In this document: positions 22,901 through 30,500 of the stretch, one piece after another
Layout of the letters: each line of letters starts with the position of its first letter
How positions within the stretch are numbered: position 1 is the first letter of the stretch
Origin: Ridgeia piscesae
Taxonomy: Eukaryota > Annelida > Polychaeta > Sabellida > Siboglinidae
DNA: 64,000 nucleotides
Assembly: GCA_025642075.2 (NCBI GenBank)
Contig: JAODUO010000435.1
Coordinates: 57,501 to 121,500, forward strand
Reading direction: 5' to 3'
The notes under the pieces: generated by a model
What the model was told of the DNA's origin: nothing
What the model saw: only the letters and a program-made list of their open reading frames with translations
The model's database searches: none
Translations under genes and position numbers: made by a program

Positions 22901-25900
22901 TATAACGTATGTTTATTAGAAATGGAAAAGTATTTACTTTGACACATAAAGATTGTTATTTAGAGCAACAGTACATAGACAAGAGAGCTTTATCCAGGGT
23001 CTAACGTATGTTCTATCTGTGGATACTGTAATATATTACAATCTATGCCTATGTTGTAACTGTGTATATTGTAGTAGCTGTTTGTATTCAGACACATGAA
23101 ATAATTAAATTCTCAGCTGATCAAAACCAAACAAATCAGGAAGATTATTTGCAGTCTTGCCGTGTGAAAATGTATTATTTATGAACAGGAACAGGTGCCG
23201 ACTGGCGCTGGGTCACACTTCATTCCCGATCTGTTACTAGGGCTTCGTAACGTCATTGGGGAGGAACTACACTTTGAAAAACAACATTAATAATTGCAGT
23301 CCAATTACATTCAAATAAACAGAAATTATATTACAGACGTATCTGAAAATGTATGATACAAATACATTTTTTTGCAAGTTTTTGCATAGCCGAAAGCATC
23401 GTGTCTGAATGCACACAGTAATTCCAGTAACCTTCCCCTTCGAGTTATTTATAAATTTCTTTTTTAACATAAACCCTGAGCATGTAGTCATATCTGTTTC
23501 TAGTACATAGCCGAGTTCACGTTTGACATGTTGTCCCCCGGACCGAGCTTGCACCACCGCAAACCCGCAGTATACCGGCGCCACCTGGTGCAGCCGTCGG
23601 GCGTCTGTGAGGGTCTCTCGAACGCCTGCGTGGTGGTGAAAGAGGTTTGTGTGCTTTGTTTTGCTTTCACTTTATCGAGACAACGACGTTTCGGTTTCAG
23701 TTTGCAGGTGAGGTTGCGTATGACATGCTTGCACCGGGTCCGAGCGTGCGGTGCCGGCTGAAGCACCGCCGGCGCCGGCTGCGATACCAGCTGCCGCGCC
23801 ACTGCAGTGCGGCGCCGGCTGATATGCGGGAGGGCGTAGCGAATGCCTACATGGTTGTGAGAGAGGTGTGTTTGTGTTTGCTCGTCTCTGTGGTTGTTCT
23901 ACTTGTCGGTTGTCGTTATTACTTATCACATGTGGCAGTATCGCATTTGGATAAAAACTACCCATGGGGTAAATCTGTTTATAATTTTTTTTTTTTTACG
24001 TAACTATATATTTTTTACTGCATGCGTAATTGTTGTTTACCTCATATCACAGTTTCACTGATAAAATGGTCACCAGACGTTTCGACATATACCAGAGGAG
24101 GTAGCTATTGTTCGTATACATGGGTCATGCAGTCAAGCAGCTACATCTCTACACATATAATGATCAGTATTTACCAAAAACAAAGAAAAGCAAATTTAAA
24201 TCCACTGTAATTTGCAGTGATATATTTAAAGTCTGTTACACTAGCCACTATATTAATGAATTTGAAAGGTTGCTTATACATTTATGTAAATAAGTAATCA
24301 TTTGTAAGTAAGAATTAACTATTTTGTAAGTCTGCGTTATTTTATGGAAGCCTGTGTAATTTTGGATCACATGACCCAAATTAACATACACACAAACACA
24401 CAGGTACACACACACATACACACACATCGGCGCACATGCACACACAGGCATACACCCACACTCACACACACCCACACACACTACACACGCACGCACGCAT
24501 GCACACGTACGCACGCACGCACGCACACACACAGTTTAGCTACGTGTGGGGTTTAGTGTCAGTAAGTGACCATTTTAATGGCTAAATCATGATGCAGAGT
24601 TAAACAGTAAACAGCAAACAGTACACAAGTAACTTACCTTTCATCACCGAATATATTTTATCCTATGCCCTATTTGTCACATGATCATCCAGAATATTTG
24701 GAGGAGAAATACAGGTTCCCATTAATCTAAACAGTATCTGACAAAACACCCCAAGAAACAGGAAGTCTATGTTTTCAAGATTAGATTCAAACAAATTGTT
24801 TTGTGTCAACTGTCTAAATTGTAATGGGAAACTTTTTTATGGAATTATGCCATTGTTATGTCAGTGAAGTGTAGATATGTAGAGGTTTATAATTTGTATG
24901 TTTTATCGTAGGCATAACTACCGGGTAGACCATAACTGCATGATTGTGAACTATTTCTTGCACCTTATTTCTGTATAGATGATGCACTGGTATTTTTCAA
25001 TGTATGAAATTAGAGCTGAGCTTTTCTCATATCCAGCTTAACTATTTAAAGCTGCTGCCTCCATTTGAAATTTTCTTGTAGCGTTTCGTGAAAAATTGAA
25101 CATAGTTATCAACAAAGATACGATAACACATTTGTGCGCATTTGTATTCAGTTTTAACAATATCATTGGACATTGTTACATTCATTTTGGTCTGACCAAA
25201 TGAAAAACAAGGAATTGGCAACAGTGTATTTTTGCTTGATGCTATTGGTGTAATGTAAGTCACTGATAGGTATATTACACCAGTGTTTACAACTACTGAT
25301 GTGGCAGCTTTAAATCTCTGCTCACTCAAAAACTAGCAGGATACCCAGATTGCGGGTGCTGTTGTTTATTTTTAGAATGCTTCACTACAATGATAATAAT
25401 AATGCAGAAAATTAGAGTAGAACTTGAAATAACCCGTGTTGTTGTAATGGTTCAGCTGTGGTCTTTTGGTTTTGTTGTGTCACCAAGCAAGTGTTTCACT
25501 AAGACAATGATCATGTAAAGATACCCCCCCAATTAAACAGGATGTTTCTGTTAAATGTAATGACTGTCCAGAATGTAAAAAGACCATCACAATATCAGCA
25601 GGGATATTAGTTGATGTTTCTGTTAATTTTTAATGAGTTTTCAAAATGTGAAAACCATAACAATATCAGCAAGGACATTATTTCTGTAATACAATAATAG
25701 CAATGTCTTGGTGGTGCATTCTGGTGTTGACAGTTTTCACTATACAAGGTCACGATTGGTCATTGATTAACATTTATTTAATGACAAAGTTGGGGTTAAA
25801 AGATCATGAGAACATTAGTGAAACAGTTCCTTGTCTGCTAATTAATTGAACCGGTTTTCGGCCATTTTTTGGTTGACTATAATATACATATATAATATAT

Positions 25901-25907
25901 ATTAATT

Positions 25908-25958
<51 letters not shown>

Positions 25959-27530
25959 TTAATTCACTAAAGGATTACCAAATTAAGAAACCAAGCAAGT
26001 GTGTAATTACAACTCTTGAAAACACTACTTTTAAATAGTCTTACTATTAATTAAACAAAAGACTATGGGAATACAATTCGGCAGTAGTCATTCTTCGTTA
26101 AACCAAAGGATAGCCAAATTAAAAAAAAACACTCCAAAACGTCTCTCACCTTCAGGTGGTTTGAATTACCCTGGTTTATTGTGCCTTTGAGTTTGGGTGT
26201 CAAAGGATTTAGGCATAGTAACAGTTGTTTGTAGTTTGCCATTGTTATTTTGTGAGTGTGCGCATGTTATTCTGTATTATTGGTTGTCAGTGTGTGATAG
26301 GCCAGACCATTCCTGATTACACAGGCTGTCGCGTGTGAATTTGTCTGTGACCAGTGCTTACTTGTATTGATTCGAGTGAACAAATCTAACTATTCAATTG
26401 TGTTTTGTAATAACAGATTTTGTGATGTGATATTTTGCATTGTAACACACTGACATGTGCCTGTCTATCTTAATGTCTCCACTAAATGTCTAGGCATTTT
26501 GTTTTAGGTTCATTTTTAGGTTTATATGTTTAGTATTTATTGTTTGCAGTTATAAAATAGAACAACCACAAAGCAGCCATGTTTATTGTAAGTTATAATT
26601 ATCAATTTCTGCACAGAAACAAGACATGGTCGGGTTGCAAATATCAATAAATATTATGCCCTGTATGTTTGGGTAACATTGTATAGATATTAAAGAAAGC
26701 ATATTGATGGGGTTTCAGAAAAGTGGTTACATGTGGCGAGGGTTTCTTTCGATTAAGCAGCTGTCAACATTGCCTCTGTTATGCATGAAATACAACATTC
26801 ACAGTCCTGCTCGTTTGTAAATAAATAATCGTTGTTACAGTAAAATCAATTCCATGCACATGTGGACGTTCTATTTTTGTTGTCTCAATAATGCCACTGT
26901 GTTTTCCTGCAGCAAGCAGCAAATCAAACTGGCACCATGTGTGAGTCCGCTAGAAATGATGACACAGGGGACAGATGTTGTGGAATATATTGCTCATGGC
27001 TCCAAGGTTTCGTTATTTTGTAAGAAATTCACTAACTTTGGAGCATAACTTACTTTTGAAACGTACGACCAAGACCCATAGCTGATGGGTTAAAATGTCG
27101 TACATTTCAAAAGGTATGTACAAAGTAAGTGAACTTCTTACAAAATAAGGAGCAGATGTTGCCCAACTTTCCATGAGCCTATTCCAACTTTTCCCCGGGC
27201 AGATGTTGACAGCTATTTATAACCATATCTAAGGCTAGCCAGACTGTGTTTACAAATTAAAATATTGACGTATAACGAATGCTTGACCTTGTCGATCAGG
27301 GGATCAAGGGCACGGCTGCGAACATCGTGAAGGTCGCCGTCGAGGAGCACGAGTTGAAGGGCATGCGGGGGGCTGTCGGGGGGGTGCTGCGACAGATCCC
27401 CCCGACCATCGTCCAGCCCGTGATCATCGCGTCCGAGGCGACCTCCAGTGTCCTAGGAGGCATGCGAAACCAGCTGCTCCCAGACAAGAAGAGAGAGGAC
27501 GAGAAGAAGTGGAAGCTGGAGGAGGACTGA
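1816..27530 (+). CDS. ATG2: Autophagy-related protein 2 (ATG2A/ATG2B orthologue), 3' portion, 18 exons
   Basis: ATG2 is a bridge-like (chorein/VPS13-type) lipid transfer protein that moves phospholipid from the ER to the growing phagophore and also acts at lipid droplets. Exons with consensus junctions and matching phases: 1816-1886, 2607-2674, 3308-3463, 3962-4094, 4839-5101, 10544-10751, 11406-11454, 12030-12132, 13697-13864, 15255-15356, 16300-16599, 17471-17540, 19873-19955, 20598-20719, 22236-22391, 23504-23644, 23701-23865, 27300-27530. Together they give the conserved C-terminal part: a YCII LC3-interacting motif, a WIPI-binding stretch, a RLDYHGKRV block, YALNEWL, the RDLFWLPVEQY membrane-localisation region, and the ATG_C domain with REGVANAY and EATSSVLGGMRNQL. 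The N-terminal chorein end lies before the window. Two exons (11 and 15) carry +1 shifts, and exons 16a/16b are tandem duplicates. Family assignment is from recognised conserved blocks; no alignment was run. Confidence 0.95.
2607..2674 (+). CDS. ATG2: ATG2 exon 2 of window
   Basis: 68-nt exon, acceptor TTTCAG, donor GTAAGT, phase 1 to 0. Encodes YVCVVDIGMFELSLRTSDGR then DV, a beta-strand segment of the rod. The phases match both neighbours. Confidence 0.8.
3308..3463 (+). CDS. ATG2: ATG2 exon 3 of window
   Basis: 156-nt exon, phase 0 to 0, acceptor CTCCTAG, donor GTGTGT. Contains NNIVHIRTCADSCRALALLL, matching the conserved 'TCADSC' helix of ATG2 proteins, followed by NYLATDGDL. The start may be off by one base, given how I read the coordinate lines. 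Confidence 0.88.
3962..4094 (+). CDS. ATG2: ATG2 exon 4 of window
   Basis: 133-nt exon, phase 0 to 1, acceptor TGTTGACAG, donor ACAG|GTGGGT. Encodes a Ser-rich linker and then the conserved helix HLDHVHSLMADAMKESN (ATG2 'V-LM-DAM-ES' block). The ATG at 3965 is internal, not a start codon. Confidence 0.88.
4100..4235 (+). repeat. 22-bp minisatellite just inside intron 4 of ATG2
   Basis: About five copies of a GTGGGTTGATGGATGG-type unit start some 15-40 bp after the exon 4 donor. Every unit carries GTGGGT, which is also the sequence of the authentic donor. Confidence 0.85.
4300..4352. repeat. GCGT/GCAT microsatellite
   Basis: Alternating purine-pyrimidine tract (GTGCGTGCGTGCGTGC then GCATGCATGC), a sequence type able to adopt Z-DNA. 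Confidence 0.8.
4425..4838 (+). repeat. 24-bp minisatellite ending at the exon 5 acceptor
   Basis: About 16 near-identical 24-bp units (core AACATGCTTTGTGACTCAAC) run to 4818. A final degenerate unit (AATAACAAGTCTTGTCACTT) runs directly into CCCTGCAG, the exon 5 acceptor. The array is open in several frames on both strands but is intronic. Near-perfect unit identity indicates recent amplification or homogenisation. Confidence 0.95.
4839..5101 (+). CDS. ATG2: ATG2 exon 5 of window (LIR-containing)
   Basis: 263-nt exon, phase 1 to 0, acceptor CCCTGCAG, donor ATG|GTGAGT. After a disordered Ser/Thr/Pro linker, the exon ends with an acidic stretch and SGDDEYCIIDSPGMG. Y-C-I-I (codons 5066-5077) sits where human ATG2 carries its FCIL LC3/GABARAP-interacting motif. 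The exon end (ATGGGAGTCATG) and its donor are the apparent source of the array filling intron 5. Confidence 0.92.
5102..6362 (+). repeat. 36-bp minisatellite beginning at the exon 5 donor
   Basis: About 30 diverged copies of a unit running GTGAGG-CATCTGGCAGTCTTAGAGAG-TACAGGGATG. The first copy is the start of the intron itself: GTGAGTCTGGCAGTCTTAGA. Each later unit restarts with ATG|GTGAGG, a donor-like sequence. Units are more diverged than those of the 39-bp array, so this is probably the older layer. A 190-bp unrelated stretch interrupts it at about 5258-5452. Confidence 0.93.
5258..5452. other. unrelated insertion within the 36-bp array
   Basis: Non-repetitive stretch between two array segments, starting near GATAGCATCTTTCGTC and ending near AAAGACGAAC. 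It has short inverted ends (TTCGTC/GACGAA) and a possible TTAG at both borders, consistent with but not proof of a small transposon insertion. It contains the stop that ends the frame open from exon 5 (5321-5323). Confidence 0.5.
6363..10320 (+). repeat. 39-bp minisatellite, about 100 copies, built from an exon 5/intron 5 junction
   Basis: About 4 kb of a 39-bp unit. Each copy contains CATGGGAGTCATGGTGAG, identical over 18 bases to the end of exon 5 plus its donor, followed by ATAACTGG and a CAGTCT block also found just inside the intron. Subfamilies differ in GGGAGTCATGG vs GGTAGTCATGG, and in CAACTTGG and GGTACATGG forms, and they are arranged in short repeating runs. The unit is a multiple of three. 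Confidence 0.97.
10321..10440 (+). repeat. degenerate 36-bp units at the array end
   Basis: Units of the 36-bp type reappear (GGTGAGGCATCTGGTAGTCT), so the 39-bp array is nested inside an older 36-bp array. Confidence 0.75.
10544..10751 (+). CDS. ATG2: ATG2 exon 6 of window (WIPI-binding region)
   Basis: 208-nt exon, phase 0 to 1, acceptor TTTTCCAG, donor AAAAAAGG|GTAGGT. Encodes DGEPRIRVLTSDPIAVMDNH-F and QTDQLRSPDNFPGAILRYTL, followed by REMSLVWYMYGGHDF. This is the best conserved ATG2 block, and in human ATG2A the corresponding DNHF/YFS-type stretch contacts WIPI4. Here HFHMP replaces the HFSRP-like form. Confidence 0.96.
11406..11454 (+). CDS. ATG2: ATG2 microexon 7 of window
   Basis: 49-nt exon (acceptor CTCCACAG, donor GTCAGT), phase 1 to 2, encoding a basic linker GRHKVASSTAVKSHQH. 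It was found because the phases of exons 6 and 8 do not match directly; inserting it restores frame exactly. Confidence 0.8.
11770..11997 (+). mobile_element. SINE copy ending about 30 bp before ATG2 exon 8
   Basis: Shares CAGTTCACTCAGCTGCATGA, GGATGCTTCCAAGAGAAGTT-type and GAACAGGTCTGCCAGGGAGG blocks with the element at 45975-46255, and ends with GAACTTACCTTTATAAAAC, the typical SINE 3' end. A further degenerate piece lies at about 11640-11715. Confidence 0.75.
12030..12132 (+). CDS. ATG2: ATG2 exon 8 of window
   Basis: 103-nt exon, phase 2 to 0, acceptor CACCTTTAG, donor AAG|GTCAGT. Encodes SGYKPAGHIGKVGWQARGGP then QRDIDVLVEFQLNK, matching the conserved 'GG--RD--VL-E-QL-K' block of ATG2. 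Confidence 0.93.
12195..13040 (+). repeat. 14-bp CCTCTTGTTGTTGT minisatellite
   Basis: About 60 copies of CCTCTTGTTGTTGT with 11-bp (CCTCTTGTTGT) variants, within the intron after exon 8. It starts about 60 bp after the donor. The unit is not a multiple of three and is strongly pyrimidine/T-rich on the sense strand. Confidence 0.95.
13046..13430 (-). mobile_element. non-LTR retrotransposon (LINE) 3' fragment, reverse transcriptase C-terminal part
   Basis: The - strand frame reads LTEKQQEKVQVCEKNWKRRI then VGVKKVDQRRMDELRVEVGV and SRLKWAGHVKRM, the familiar C-terminal 'WAGHV-RM' block of animal LINE reverse transcriptases. It ends inside the window segment without the core RT motifs, so it is a 5'-truncated, dead copy. 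Confidence 0.85.
13697..13864 (+). CDS. ATG2: ATG2 exon 9 of window
   Basis: 168-nt exon, phase 0 to 0, acceptor CCGTCCAG, donor ATG|GTGGGT. Encodes IRVQHEVFPDNTEQASRQIL, then EVEIRDRLTSSKINKFLYQF and SDALPRQSHANM, a close match to the ATG2 'EIRDRL-TS--NKFLY' block. Confidence 0.97.
14045..14500 (-). mobile_element. LINE 3' fragment, frameshifted
   Basis: The - strand contains YCIQAWCPYRKKDIDMLERV-QRRAIK and then, one base out of frame, QKLRNISYEMRLKECGLTTL-ETRRLRDQIEVFKILNG. This is the C-terminal region of a CR1/Daphne-like reverse transcriptase ('LG--TLE-RR-R-D-IE-FKI--G'). The frameshift makes it a pseudogene fragment. Confidence 0.85.
15255..15356 (+). CDS. ATG2: ATG2 exon 10 of window
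   Basis: 102-nt exon, phase 0 to 0, acceptor GACTCTAG, donor CAG|GTCAGT. Encodes LVVKLTHVRPDPTQTAQECS and LKVSLQPLRLNVDQ, matching the ATG2 'QEC-L-VSL-PLRLN-DQD' block, which continues into exon 11. Confidence 0.96.
15456..15655 (-). mobile_element. degenerate SINE copy
   Basis: Reverse-oriented SINE body: AAGGTAAGGTCTTGTCTGGC at the 3' end, then ACACCATCTGAACTTCTCTG, ATCCACCACTGCCTATAGCC and the AACTGGAACAACGTAGAATG block. The tRNA-like head is lost. Confidence 0.65.
15703..15812 (+). repeat. duplicate of the exon 11 acceptor region (decoy 3' splice site)
   Basis: Diverged direct repeat of 16191-16305. It shares GGGTAAAGAAA, CATTAA, TTTTTGTGTA-ACC-TCATTA-CTCG and ends ...CAACAG|GACGCG at 15807-15812, against ...CGACAG|GATGCG at the real exon 11 start (16300). 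An in-frame TGA follows after four codons, so it is not a usable exon copy. Confidence 0.8.
16110..16180. mobile_element. short palindromic element (hairpin MITE-like)
   Basis: Perfect 17-bp inverted ends, ATTTACCTCTCGAGAAA at 16110 and TTTCTCGAGAGGTAAAT at 16180, enclose an AT-rich core of about 37 bp. No target-site duplication is clear. Confidence 0.7.
16300..16599 (+). CDS. ATG2: ATG2 exon 11 of window, with a +1 frame disruption
   Basis: Starts in phase after CGACAG with DALFFLRSFFLGISGDESKT (ATG2 'DQDALFFL--FF' block). Its last part, VPVSEDIAQELFVKFDELSE and DLVSSQPVFFK, is in the next frame, and only that frame joins correctly to exon 12 through donor AA|GTAAGT. The 300-nt length should be 299 (or 302) to keep phase. 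The shift falls in the proline-rich linker, where two C6 runs (16414-16419, 16428-16433) are the likely site of an extra base. As written, the first frame meets TGA at 16522-16524. Confidence 0.85.
16592..16640 (+). repeat. 11-bp repeat of the exon 11 donor
   Basis: The junction CTTTAA|GTAAGT is followed by TCTTAA|GTATGT twice and TCTTAA|GTGTTC, four donor-like sites in register at 11-bp steps. Confidence 0.85.
16866..16946. repeat. (TA)n microsatellite
   Basis: About 40 TA dinucleotides with two short interruptions, in intron 11 of ATG2. Confidence 0.95.
17471..17540 (+). CDS. ATG2: ATG2 exon 12 of window
   Basis: 70-nt exon, phase 2 to 0, acceptor TGTTTGCAG, donor CAG|GTGGGT. Encodes SFIFSPDVPIRLDYHGKRVD-MEQ, the near-invariant ATG2 'F-S-VPI-LDYHGK-V-M-Q' block. 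Confidence 0.97.
17650..19605 (+). repeat. 50-bp minisatellite, about 39 copies
   Basis: Array in intron 12 with a 50-bp unit; core CTCCAACTGCACCCTTCACA followed by CTAAAATAATCCATCTGCAC. Variants at the CACCCCATG/CACTCCATG/CACCACATG position form interleaved subfamilies. The unit is not a multiple of three and has no GT or AG junction-like core. Confidence 0.97.
19873..19955 (+). CDS. ATG2: ATG2 exon 13 of window
   Basis: 83-nt exon, phase 0 to 2, acceptor CACCTTACAG, donor GTAGGA. Encodes GTLVGLLIGLAQLNCSELKL then KRLHHRH, matching the ATG2 'GLLIGLAQLNCSELKLKRL' block. Confidence 0.97.
20598..20719 (+). CDS. ATG2: ATG2 exon 14 of window
   Basis: 122-nt exon, phase 2 to 1, acceptor TTTTTGTAG, donor GTGAGT. 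Encodes LLGFDRLIKYALNEWLGDIT and KNQLPSILGGIGPIHSLVQL, a conserved ATG2 C-terminal block. Confidence 0.97.
21390..21574 (-). mobile_element. LINE reverse transcriptase C-terminal fragment
   Basis: The - strand encodes remnants of a 'GHVERM...KRKRKVG...WRDCVRDM' LINE tail (SCGKDDSRKIGKDKRQTQTS, then KTQRKRKVAGGESVRDMHR). It abuts the pentanucleotide array. Confidence 0.6.
21575..21674. repeat. (CCGAT)n pentanucleotide repeat
   Basis: About 20 perfect copies of CCGAT (GATCC in register), in intron 14 of ATG2. Confidence 0.97.
21710..22035 (-). mobile_element. full-length tRNA-derived SINE
   Basis: Reverse orientation. The 3' end at low coordinates is AAGGTAAAGATAAGTTCTTA; the body includes CTGGGAAGTATCCAGCCACC and GTGGCCAGGTATTCATTCAT. 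The tRNA-like head at high coordinates carries a B box on the - strand (CCCAGGTTCGAATCC). Confidence 0.85.
22236..22391 (+). CDS. ATG2: ATG2 exon 15 of window, with a +1 frame disruption
   Basis: Acceptor TTTTCAG, donor CAG|GTAGGT. The first part reads VQGVRDLFWLPVEQYQRDGR then IMRGLQRGAHSFVTCTAMSAL, the membrane-targeting C-terminal localisation region of ATG2. The end reads ELTNRVVQGVQ only in the next frame, so one base is extra near 22354-22359 (CTCGGAGCTC where the family needs CT-GGAGCTC). Unshifted, the exon ends in phase 1 with GAHQQGGSRGP. That frame could still be carried by alternative acceptors 7 bp inside exons 16a or 16b, but it would destroy the conserved helix. Confidence 0.87.
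23504..23644 (+). CDS. ATG2: ATG2 exon 16a (duplicate, divergent copy)
   Basis: 141-nt exon, phase 0 to 0, acceptor TGTTTCTAG, donor GAG|GTTTGT. Encodes YIAEFTFDMLSPGPSLHHRK through VCEGLSNACVVVKE. It occupies the same position in the ATG2 protein as exon 16b (shared E, DML, PGPS, EG, NA, VV, E). It departs from the family at the usually conserved 'REGV--AY' (here CEGLSNAC). Confidence 0.8.
23701..23865 (+). CDS. ATG2: ATG2 exon 16b (canonical copy)
   Basis: 165-nt exon, phase 0 to 0, acceptor TTTCAG, donor GAG|GTGTGT. Encodes FAGEVAYDMLAPGPSVRCRL, a very basic KHRRRRLRYQ patch, and DMREGVANAYMVVRE, the start of the ATG_C domain. It is longer and closer to the family than 16a, from which it is separated by a 56-bp intron. 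Confidence 0.9.
24370..24535. repeat. CA-rich / GCAC microsatellite
   Basis: Imperfect CA and ACGC dinucleotide/tetranucleotide tract in intron 16 of ATG2. Confidence 0.8.
25046..25316. mobile_element. possible MITE
   Basis: About 270 bp bounded by short inverted ends, TTTAAAGCTGCTGCC and GGCAGCTTTAAA. Only the ends match, so support is weak. Confidence 0.35.
25880..25958. repeat. (TA)n microsatellite
   Basis: AT/TA tract in the last intron of ATG2. Confidence 0.9.
27013..27151. mobile_element. palindromic MITE
   Basis: About 139 bp with long imperfect inverted arms (about 60 bp each): TTATTTTGTAAGAAATTCAC at the left end, GTGAACTTCTTACAAAATAA at the right, with GTACGAC near the centre on both arms. 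A half copy lies at 57478-57560. Confidence 0.8.
27300..27530 (+). CDS. ATG2: ATG2 last exon (ATG_C domain and stop)
   Basis: 231-nt exon, phase 0, acceptor CGATCAG, stop TGA at 27528-27530. Encodes GIKGTAANIVKVAVEEHELK, GMRGAVGGVLRQIPPTIVQP, VIIASEATSSVLGGMRNQLL and a charged tail ending KWKLEED. This is the core of the ATG_C domain, which mediates membrane association. The exon is GC-rich and undisturbed. Confidence 0.98.
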   Translation, partial: GIKGTAANIVKVAVEEHELKGMRGAVGGVLRQIPPTIVQPVIIASEATSSVLGGMRNQLLPDKKREDEKKWKLEED

Positions 27531-30500
27531 AGGTCAAGGTCGCTGCGTCGAAGGTCAAGGTCATATCAGCGTCGGTTGTGATTCTGGGAAGTTGATTGCC
27601 ATGACCAAGTCGGGATCGTGTGCGTTCCCACTAGATGGCGTGTCTGTTGCTCGCGTGAGACGCGGATTCCAGGAGAAGTTTGAAGTATTAATCCTGTTTC
27701 CTAAGTCGTATGCCAAATCTTAGCGTTATTAAAATGTAATTACGTTATACCATTGGTAAATGTAATTAGTCAAATTTGATTTTTTTTTTCACCGGCTTAG
27801 ATGGTTTTGTTGTTTGTGAACGTGATTGCACAAACGCCGAATTGGTCGAATTTGAAGGTGGTTTTTCGTTCGCTGGCCGCCTCATGGATTTGTTGTTTGT
27901 GAACGTAACAAGACAACTGAGTGCATTTAACAAACAACATACATTTGGCATTTGTATTATGTTCACTGTATAGTGTCAGTCAGTACTGGGTGGAGGATAT
28001 ACGCTGTGTCTTGTACAACTTATTAAGTTTCATTGCACTTTCGGAATACTTGTCGTTTCCACAAACTGTACCGTCATTGAAAACACACGAAACAGACCTT
28101 GTAGTGATGACAGACATTATGAGATAAGATAAAGTAAAATATTAAAATTGTAATTATATTATATTATAATGACATTTAGTAGCTAGCTTTGTCACTCGGC
28201 TATGTACATTGATATCGTTTATTCATTGTTACCTCAGTATTTTAACCAGAAACTCCAAGATATCTCACCAATACTACGGATTATCATTTTGTTAAATTAA
28301 AAAACTGTAATTTGTGTGTTCATGTCACTTTAAGTAAGACTTAAGTTAGAAGGCAAGTCAATTGTCAGTGTGATTCCCCCAGCTGGGTCTCTAGTGTGCA
28401 TTATCAGTATTGTTCTGTTTGTCATGTGATTGTCATGTGATCGCCATGTGCTTCTTTTGGTCCATCGGCAGAAATACCCCTCGGTAGTCAGTCTACCAAG
28501 GTATCATTACAAAGGCAAATGCACTCTAATGTCTGATGAATTATTTACCCCAGCTAAAACATCTGTAGCTACTTTCCATTCCCCGTTGAACGCTGACTTT
28601 GAGGTGTCTCGTGCAATGGAGTCTCGTCATGTATTATTGATTTACTTACATACTGGGAGCGTAAGCAGCTGTTTACCTTTCAAGAGAAAGGGTTGTGCTG
28701 GCTGCTTGTCCAAGCAACAATCACAACAAAAACAGTTACGTGTGAAACTAAACTAATCTTCAATATTACAGTACTTTAAATTTAATTTTACACAAATCAG
28801 CAACAAATACCTTCATCTGTGGCCAGTGTTTCCCCATTATAAAACTTGAAAGTTTAAAAATTAAAGTATTGTAATAGGATGAACAGACATCGGCTACACG
28901 TGTCAACTTGCTCTATCTAATTGGTCAGAAACTAGCTTTATTTACTAGTACACAACGGATGATTGCATGAGTTTGAAAAGCCAAAAAACATGCAGCTTTA
29001 CACATGGGTGGGTGGCTGGATGGTCATCACCATATATCGTGGGGAAAATAAATTGGTACAGTGGAACCACCTGTCAAGAAGAACGTGTACTAATGCATGT
29101 TATTGGGGATGTCATGACTTGGCATGGTAATGGGCAATGTCATAATAATTAAATCTCCCAGGTATTGGTTGGGTGTGGAAGATAATTTAGGTCACTAAAA
29201 ATCGCCATACAACTTTAGAGTATACAGGGTGAATCATTAGATCTACATGCTACATGTTTTTCTGGATTTTGCAGACTTCTGACGCTACTAAGTAACGTCA
29301 TGAAATCTGTACTCTGGATGTATTATTGTACCAGTAAATAATGGCAAAGAGCAGAGTTTGTGGAGTAAGAATCAGAACCCGATTCCATCTATTTAATATT
29401 GTGTGTTACGTGGCAGAACATCCATGTGGCCTTACCATCTGTTCAATATTGTATAACACAATATCCGTGAGGCCTTGATTTTGAACCTGTAGACAAGTTC
29501 ATAGCAATACATAACACCAAAAATAGATAAGCTCACTTATTGATGAGGTCACTGATACCAGGCTTTTTACCAGCAGTATGCGTCATTTCCCTTGTTTATA
29601 TTTATGGTCTGCACGGTGTCTCCTCTGTATATATAACAGGATGTGCGTGCGTGTGTGTATTTAATCCAGAGGCGTGTTCAGATGCCACGTGATTGTGTAT
29701 AGTTGAATGCGATGGTGTGTGTGAATTTTCTGACGAATGAATCATGTACACGTGTGTTGGACAAGTAAAATGATGATGTGTTGTTTCTCGAGACTTGTTT
29801 ATTTATTTGGTCACATGACTAATGTGTTCAGAACGATGACATTTATCACTAGGACGTACTACGTTTACTCCATTACATGTACCTCGGTAGTGTGTTTTTA
29901 CCATGAGATATTTTTGTTTACCCTTTTCATTAATTAAGTCTTCCAGGGTTTGTTTTACATTCCTAAGACTTGTTAAAGATAAATAGCCCACTAAGTTGTG
30001 CTCAGTTAAAAAAAAATACTTTTGGCAATGTCCGCCATGTGAAAGTTTCTACTGCCCAACATGTTCAATTGGTAAACGAAGCATCAGTTTCAAAACAAGC
30101 TGCACTGGCAATACTGTCGGGTGAACCACACTAGATGCAGTGCCTTCTTATGCCCCATGTTCTAGACACCAGACTTCCTGTTACAAATTACTATATTGGA
30201 TAATTCCATGTAGAAGAGCAGACCTTTAAATTATTCTTTTTCCCATCCAAAATGTCAATTCCTCTGGCCAAACTCAATATATCAACCCATAAACTGCTGC
30301 CAAATTCATATTAAGAAGCGTACTTACTCAGGTACGTCTGAATTATGTGTGGATCAACAAAACTTTCAACAATCATGTCTACCCTCATCAGTATTGAACT
30401 GTGCCTTTCTCAGTGGTCATGTGATGTTATTGATCATCACATGACAATATTTTTCCAAGAATATCTGGAAGGATTGCGGTTGGTGTCTTCCTCCAATATT

